From Flavobacterium poyangense (lineage in GTDB: Bacteria; Bacteroidota; Bacteroidia; Flavobacteriales; Flavobacteriaceae), in the NCBI RefSeq assembly GCF_011751075.1, contig NZ_JAALLN010000007.1, positions 202,366 through 266,365 of the forward strand: a DNA stretch of 64,000 nt, written 5' to 3'. Positions within the stretch are counted from its first letter, which is position 1; the number at the start of each line of letters is the position of its first letter. Below are positions 60,106 through 64,000 of this stretch, in pieces. The notes below the pieces were generated by a model. That model made no database searches. It was not told the DNA's origin and saw only the letters and a program-made list of their open reading frames with translations. The translations under genes were made by a program, and so were the position numbers.

Positions 60106-61359
60106 TCAATCTTTTGCTTTGTTTATTTTTTCCCGATAAATAAAATTATCGCTTATACTACTGGGACACTCGATATTATTCTCTTTTTTTCTAAAATACT
60201 CTGATGGAGTTTCCCCTGTAGCAATTTTGAATGCTTTAAAAAAAGTATTTCTCGAATTAAAACCTACCTCATTTCCAATTCCCTCGAGTGAAAATTGTGA
60301 CCATGCCGGGTCATACCTATTCCGAATTATGTACTCTATGCGACAATTATTAATTAAGCTAGTATAATTTGTGCCAAATTCTTTATTAATAACATAAGAC
60401 AAATGATGTACAGGAATATCTAAATCTTTAGACATATCTTTTAGTAAATAATTTTTCGCCAAAAAAGCTTTTTCATTCTGAATCCAGAGTTCAATTTTCT
60501 CTTTATATTCTTTGCTCTTAGCAGAAGACAATTCAAAAGTTTTTGAGAGAACTTCCTCTTCTTCCTTTAACGTCATAAGATCGCTATTATAATTATTCAA
60601 ATAGCTTAATCCATAAAGTACTTTGGGTTTAAACATAAGAAATATAATACATGTCAAAATAAAAAACACGGGATGTAAAACAGAATACTCTCGATTGTAA
60701 TTATTAAAAAAAATTACACCACAAAGAAAAATTAAGAAAGCTATTAAATGAAATGCGGTAAGTCTTGTAATCCAAAACCACACATGCGCATTTCGTTTAA
60801 TCCACAAAGGATTTTTTCTTTGAAAAACGATTAAAAGACGAAGCATTAATAGGATATAGAAACACCACAACGCATTTTTCAAAAAAACATGAACATCCAT
60901 TGGAAGCATAAAAGCGGAATGATCTGAAACTCTTTCAGGATGCAACAAATACAAGGTTAGAGAGTTTTGTTTGGCTTTGACAGGAAGTATGTGAAAAGGA
61001 ATAAGCTCTATAAAATGCAATCCTGCCGGTATAAAATGAAGGAAATTTTGTTTCATAATTTTTTTCTCTTTCAGCAGAACAGATTTTATATATAAATAGG
61101 TAACACCGCCCGGAAGAAAATCTACAGGAAAGCCTATAACCCAAAGATGTGCATGTTTAAGCAAAGGAATAGCTCCTTGAAAAAATGTCCATAATAAAAT
61201 AACTGAAGAACAGCAAATAAGGCAGAACAACATCAGAGACTTATAATAGGGATGAAATTTATTTTGAAAAAGAATAATAAGCACACATAATAAACTCATT
61301 AAACAACTAAAATAGCAAAAGACTAATAAAACTGTACGGATTAAGTTGGTATGAAACAT
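60106..61359 (-). CDS. AraC-family regulator with N-terminal 7TM-like membrane domain
   Basis: A 417-residue protein. Seven or so hydrophobic helices span residues 8-245. A cytoplasmic linker follows (LMTLKEEEEVLSKTFEL), then a C-terminal AraC double HTH (YLLKDMSKDLDIPVHHLSYVI; LEGIGNEVGFNSRNTFFKAFK; ETPSEYFRKK). The architecture equals that of 34151-35284. It is divergent from the large surface-protein gene at 61800 (440-bp gap), which may be its target. The signal is unknown. Confidence 0.85.
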   Translation of the reverse strand: MFHTNLIRTVLLVFCYFSCLMSLLCVLIILFQNKFHPYYKSLMLFCLICCSSVILLWTFFQGAIPLLKHAHLWVIGFPVDFLPGGVTYLYIKSVLLKEKKIMKQNFLHFIPAGLHFIELIPFHILPVKAKQNSLTLYLLHPERVSDHSAFMLPMDVHVFLKNALWCFYILLMLRLLIVFQRKNPLWIKRNAHVWFWITRLTAFHLIAFLIFLCGVIFFNNYNREYSVLHPVFFILTCIIFLMFKPKVLYGLSYLNNYNSDLMTLKEEEEVLSKTFELSSAKSKEYKEKIELWIQNEKAFLAKNYLLKDMSKDLDIPVHHLSYVINKEFGTNYTSLINNCRIEYIIRNRYDPAWSQFSLEGIGNEVGFNSRNTFFKAFKIATGETPSEYFRKKENNIECPSSISDNFIYREKINKAKD

Positions 61360-61799
61360 TTTTTGTTTTGGATGTAGGTGACGAGGACTTTGTACTAAAA
61401 TTTAATATTTTGATAATCTAAAGAGATTACTCTGGCATTCTGAAACATTTTTTTTCACATATTTTATCTTTTTAAGAAATTACAAAACAGATTCGTGTCT
61501 ATATTAAGAAATTTAATTCTTATCCACTATAATTTACCTTAATTAATTGCAATATTACAAACTTTAGTAGCTACTCTCGTCAATTTTAAAGGCGAGATAG
61601 TCTCACTTTATAAATCGATACTATTTGCGAATAGCAATGTTTAAAGCAGTTCACAAAGGAATATAGTCCCTCTTTATAAAAGGATACTTCTTCGATTGCG
61701 AAAAAAACAGTAAAAAATAATCTTGTATCTAATTTTGTGTATACAGCGAAGCTTACCAAAGAACTACGATACAATTATTTACTTAAACCATTGAAAAAT
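61360..61799. promoter_or_regulatory. Divergent upstream region of the AraC regulator and surface-protein genes
   Basis: 440 bp without a gene. On the plus strand, TAATTTTG (61730-61737) matches the -7 consensus 63 bp before the surface-protein ATG. No TTG sits at the expected -33 distance. Confidence 0.4.
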
Positions 61800-64000
61800 A
61801 TGAAAAACTTTACTCAAAAAAAGCTTGTGTTTATTAGACATGCACTTTTACTCCTCATGTTTTTTTCAACATTGCAAATGGAGGCGCAAATATGTACGGG
61901 GCTTAGTTCAGTATACCAAACCAAGGGAACTGGCGCAGGAAATGTTGATGTGTATGAGTATAATTTGACATCACAAAGTTTTGTAAACATAAAAACTTTA
62001 ACAACTGGAGTTAGCACCGATTCCGGTTCCGCCTCAGCATTTAATTCCGTGACCGGCTTATTGTATGTTAAAGAAAACAATAACCATCTTAGGGTTTTTA
62101 ATCCGGCAAACAATTTTTCGTATGTCGGAAGAATAACGCTTACAAGCATGGGAGGCCTTGACATTTATGCCAATATGTTTTCTGTGGATAAGTATATATA
62201 CTTCAGAGATGATAACGGCGCCACTAATCTGGGAAGATTTGACGTTTCAGTTTTAGATTTGTCTGGTGGCACAGCAAACGCTCCTGTTGATAATATTGCT
62301 TTAAGTGGTATCAATTATCAAAGTCAATTATGTAATGATTATGCCTATTATGATGGGAACTACTATGGAATAAAAAGAGATGGTGGGGGAGCTGAAACTT
62401 GTAGGTTAGTTATCATTAATCAAAGCACAAACATCGTTACAACCAGAGCTTTGAATCTTACAAATCCTAATACAGGTCATAATTTTCCTGCTGGAGGTAG
62501 TGCTTTTGGAGCAGTGTGGGTAGATAAAAAGGGAAATCTATTAACCTTTAATAATCCAACAGGAAATGTTTATTTTATTAAAAATGTCGACAATTCATCA
62601 TCAACCGATATAAGTTGGGTATTACCCTCCGGTAACTCTGACAGTAATGATGGTTTTAGTTGTGATGGGGTTGATTTGTTTACTCCTCTTGTAAATGTAG
62701 CACCTCCAACCTGCAGCTCAACAGGCAATGCTACAATAACGAATTATTTGAACACCCCAAATATAAGCTACATATTCTATGACTCAAATGGTATTGTTGC
62801 TAACTACGTATCAGTTGGGCCCGGTGGAGTCATAACAGGTTTGCACTATGGAGAGCAATATACTTCATCTTTATATATTATAGATATAGATTTTACTTCC
62901 AGCCCATCAGATCCCTTTATGATTTCAGACATATTAGCACCAGTTGTAGCTAATGTGACGCCAAATAATGCAGCCACCAACTGTAGCTCTCCAAGCGTAA
63001 CGTTAGTTGCGACAGGAGGAATATCTTATTCTTGGAGCCCATCTGTAGGATTAAATGACCCCAACATTGCTAATCCTACAGCAACTCCAATTACCACTAC
63101 AACATACACTGTAACAGTTACAGGCGCAAATAGTTGCACTGCCACAGCGACAGCTACAGTAACAGTAAATACGACCCCAATAGTACCCACTATAAGTTCA
63201 ACTGCTCCAACTTGTTTGGCAGCAGGAACTAGTACGATTAGCAATTATAGTGCAGCCAATACTTATGTTTTCACCCCAACAGGCCCTACAGTAGGCGGAT
63301 CAGGGCTAATATCAGGGATGACAATGGGTACTTCTTACACGGTAACAGTAACGGCTAATGCGATCTGTGCTTCAGCAACCTCCATGCCTTTTAGTAATTC
63401 TGATATGTTACCAACTCCTGCGGTACCAAACATAAGTTCCACTGTACCAACTTGTTTTACATCAGGAACCAGTACAATCAGTAATTACAGCGCCGTTAAT
63501 ACATATGTCTTTACTCCAACAGGGCCTACAGTTGGAGGATCAGGACTCGTATCTGGGATGACAATTGGTACTTCTTACACCGTAACCGCATCCAATGGAG
63601 GTTGTATTTCAGGAGTTTCTACTTCTTTTAGCAATTCTGATATACTGCCAACTCCTACGACACCTACAATCAGCGCAACTGTACCGACTTGTTTGGCAGC
63701 AGGAACCAGCACCATCAGCAATTACAGCGCAGCGAATACTTATACTTTCACGCCAACAGGGCCTACAGTGGGTGGATCAGGACTAATATCCGGGATGACA
63801 ATTGGTACTTCTTATACCGTGACTGCATCCAATGGAGGTTGTATCTCTGGAGTTTCTGCTTCTTTTAGCAATTCTGATATACTGCCAACTCCTACGACAC
63901 CTACAATCAGCGCAACTGTACCGACTTGTTTGGCAGCAGGAACTAGTACCATCAGCAATTACAGCGCAGCGAATACTTATACTTTCACCCCAACAGGACC
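61800..64000 (+). CDS. Large repetitive secreted surface protein (adhesin-like), 3' end outside window
   Basis: Open from ATG at 61800 to the right edge, at least 733 residues. There is a signal peptide (basic N-terminus, then LLLLMFFSTLQMEAQ). Residues 30-300 are a beta-propeller-like domain similar to DUF6923 (repeated blade-like strands). A PKD/Ig-like domain follows (near 395-455: VTLVATGGISYSWSPSVGLND, TYTVTVTG). Tandem repeats then start at 63186 (80 residues), 63426, 63663 and 63900 (79 residues each), each opening P-x-I-S and containing TSTISNYSA and a GSGL-SGMT block. Such proteins are usually exported by the type IX system and end in a CTD or gliding-associated domain, which is not visible here. 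Confidence 0.9.
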   Translation, partial: MKNFTQKKLVFIRHALLLLMFFSTLQMEAQICTGLSSVYQTKGTGAGNVDVYEYNLTSQSFVNIKTLTTGVSTDSGSASAFNSVTGLLYVKENNNHLRVFNPANNFSYVGRITLTSMGGLDIYANMFSVDKYIYFRDDNGATNLGRFDVSVLDLSGGTANAPVDNIALSGINYQSQLCNDYAYYDGNYYGIKRDGGGAETCRLVIINQSTNIVTTRALNLTNPNTGHNFPAGGSAFGAVWVDKKGNLLTFNNPTGNVYFIKNVDNSSSTDISWVLPSGNSDSNDGFSCDGVDLFTPLVNVAPPTCSSTGNATITNYLNTPNISYIFYDSNGIVANYVSVGPGGVITGLHYGEQYTSSLYIIDIDFTSSPSDPFMISDILAPVVANVTPNNAATNCSSPSVTLVATGGISYSWSPSVGLNDPNIANPTATPITTTTYTVTVTGANSCTATATATVTVNTTPIVPTISSTAPTCLAAGTSTISNYSAANTYVFTPTGPTVGGSGLISGMTMGTSYTVTVTANAICASATSMPFSNSDMLPTPAVPNISSTVPTCFTSGTSTISNYSAVNTYVFTPTGPTVGGSGLVSGMTIGTSYTVTASNGGCISGVSTSFSNSDILPTPTTPTISATVPTCLAAGTSTISNYSAANTYTFTPTGPTVGGSGLISGMTIGTSYTVTASNGGCISGVSASFSNSDILPTPTTPTISATVPTCLAAGTSTISNYSAANTYTFTPTG
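63186..64000 (+). repeat. Tandem repeat array of 237-240 bp inside the surface-protein gene
   Basis: Unit starts are at 63186, 63426, 63663 and 63900; the first unit is 240 bp and the next two are 237 bp. The fourth runs off the edge. The units starting at 63663 and 63900 are nearly identical at the DNA level, differing by a few synonymous changes over the visible 101 bp, while earlier units differ more. This indicates recent expansion at the 3' side. Confidence 0.93.

Noticed and set aside
63026..63244. Minus-strand frame of 72 codons rich in valine
   Set aside because: It is an antisense reading of the Thr/Ala-rich region of the surface protein, an expected artefact of biased composition.

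Overview
The window looks like chromosomal DNA of a Flavobacterium-type member of the Bacteroidota. Supporting signs are low G+C, many SPII lipoproteins, a SusC/SusD pair, CarboxypepD_reg-type TonB-dependent receptors, 7TM-AraC regulators, promoters of the Bacteroidota type (TTG-N19-TAnnTTTG, perfect at 12564-12593) and a repetitive surface protein of the kind usually sorted by the type IX system. No transposase, integrase, phage or CRISPR array was seen.

Layout. 1-584: a lipoprotein running off the left edge. 650-6034 (minus): a tightly overlapping biosynthetic operon built on a type III polyketide synthase with an FAD oxidoreductase, a methyltransferase and its own dehydratase, ketosynthase, acyl carrier protein and phosphopantetheinyl transferase. 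6140-6490: a repeat element with TGTGAAATG-like arrays in inverted orientation; a relative lies at 58120-58415. 6497-12528 (minus): a probable metal (zinc-like) uptake operon, with a TonB receptor, two DUF4625-like lipoproteins, an AztD-like beta-propeller lipoprotein and a small His/Cys protein. 12882-14477: an unknown membrane protein and a VIT-family transporter. 15135-15361: a MITE-like element with a perfect 29-bp inverted repeat.

15715-24184 (plus) is the most unusual cluster: a beta-barrel-like protein, a stand-alone VioB/RebD-like ferritin-fold protein, a LodA/GoxA-type quinone-cofactor oxidase, a radical SAM/SPASM protein and a LodB/halogenase-like flavoprotein. It reads as a protein-derived quinone (CTQ) oxidase with its maturation enzymes and a possible downstream coupling enzyme. 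It ends in about 10.5 copies of a 7-bp repeat.

24626-33038: ppdK, a SusC/SusD pair behind a long structured leader, and a cold-shock protein. 33326-39620: DUF1826-like protein, AraC regulator, lipoprotein hydrolase, beta-lactamase-family hydrolase, tRNA-Arg(ACG) and an N-acetylmuramoyl-L-alanine amidase. 39758-45055: a 1765-residue protein with two alpha/beta-hydrolase domains and a CHAT caspase-like domain, upstream of and co-directional with the amidase. 45606-47587: DinB-like protein, GNAT acetyltransferase and a 48-residue membrane protein. 47742-51124: a copper module of an AraC regulator with an N-terminal HMA-like domain, CopA and a CxxC chaperone; the two target genes share a bipartite upstream motif with identical spacing to their promoters. 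51193-56667: DoxX-like protein, TonB-type receptor and a LytS/LytTR two-component pair. 56737-59942: a SAM-I riboswitch, a 30-codon ORF, a thioredoxin-fold protein and a class V aminotransferase. 60106-64000: an AraC regulator and the start of a large surface protein with 79-80-residue tandem repeats, cut by the right edge.

Functions are inferred from motifs read by eye; no database search was possible.
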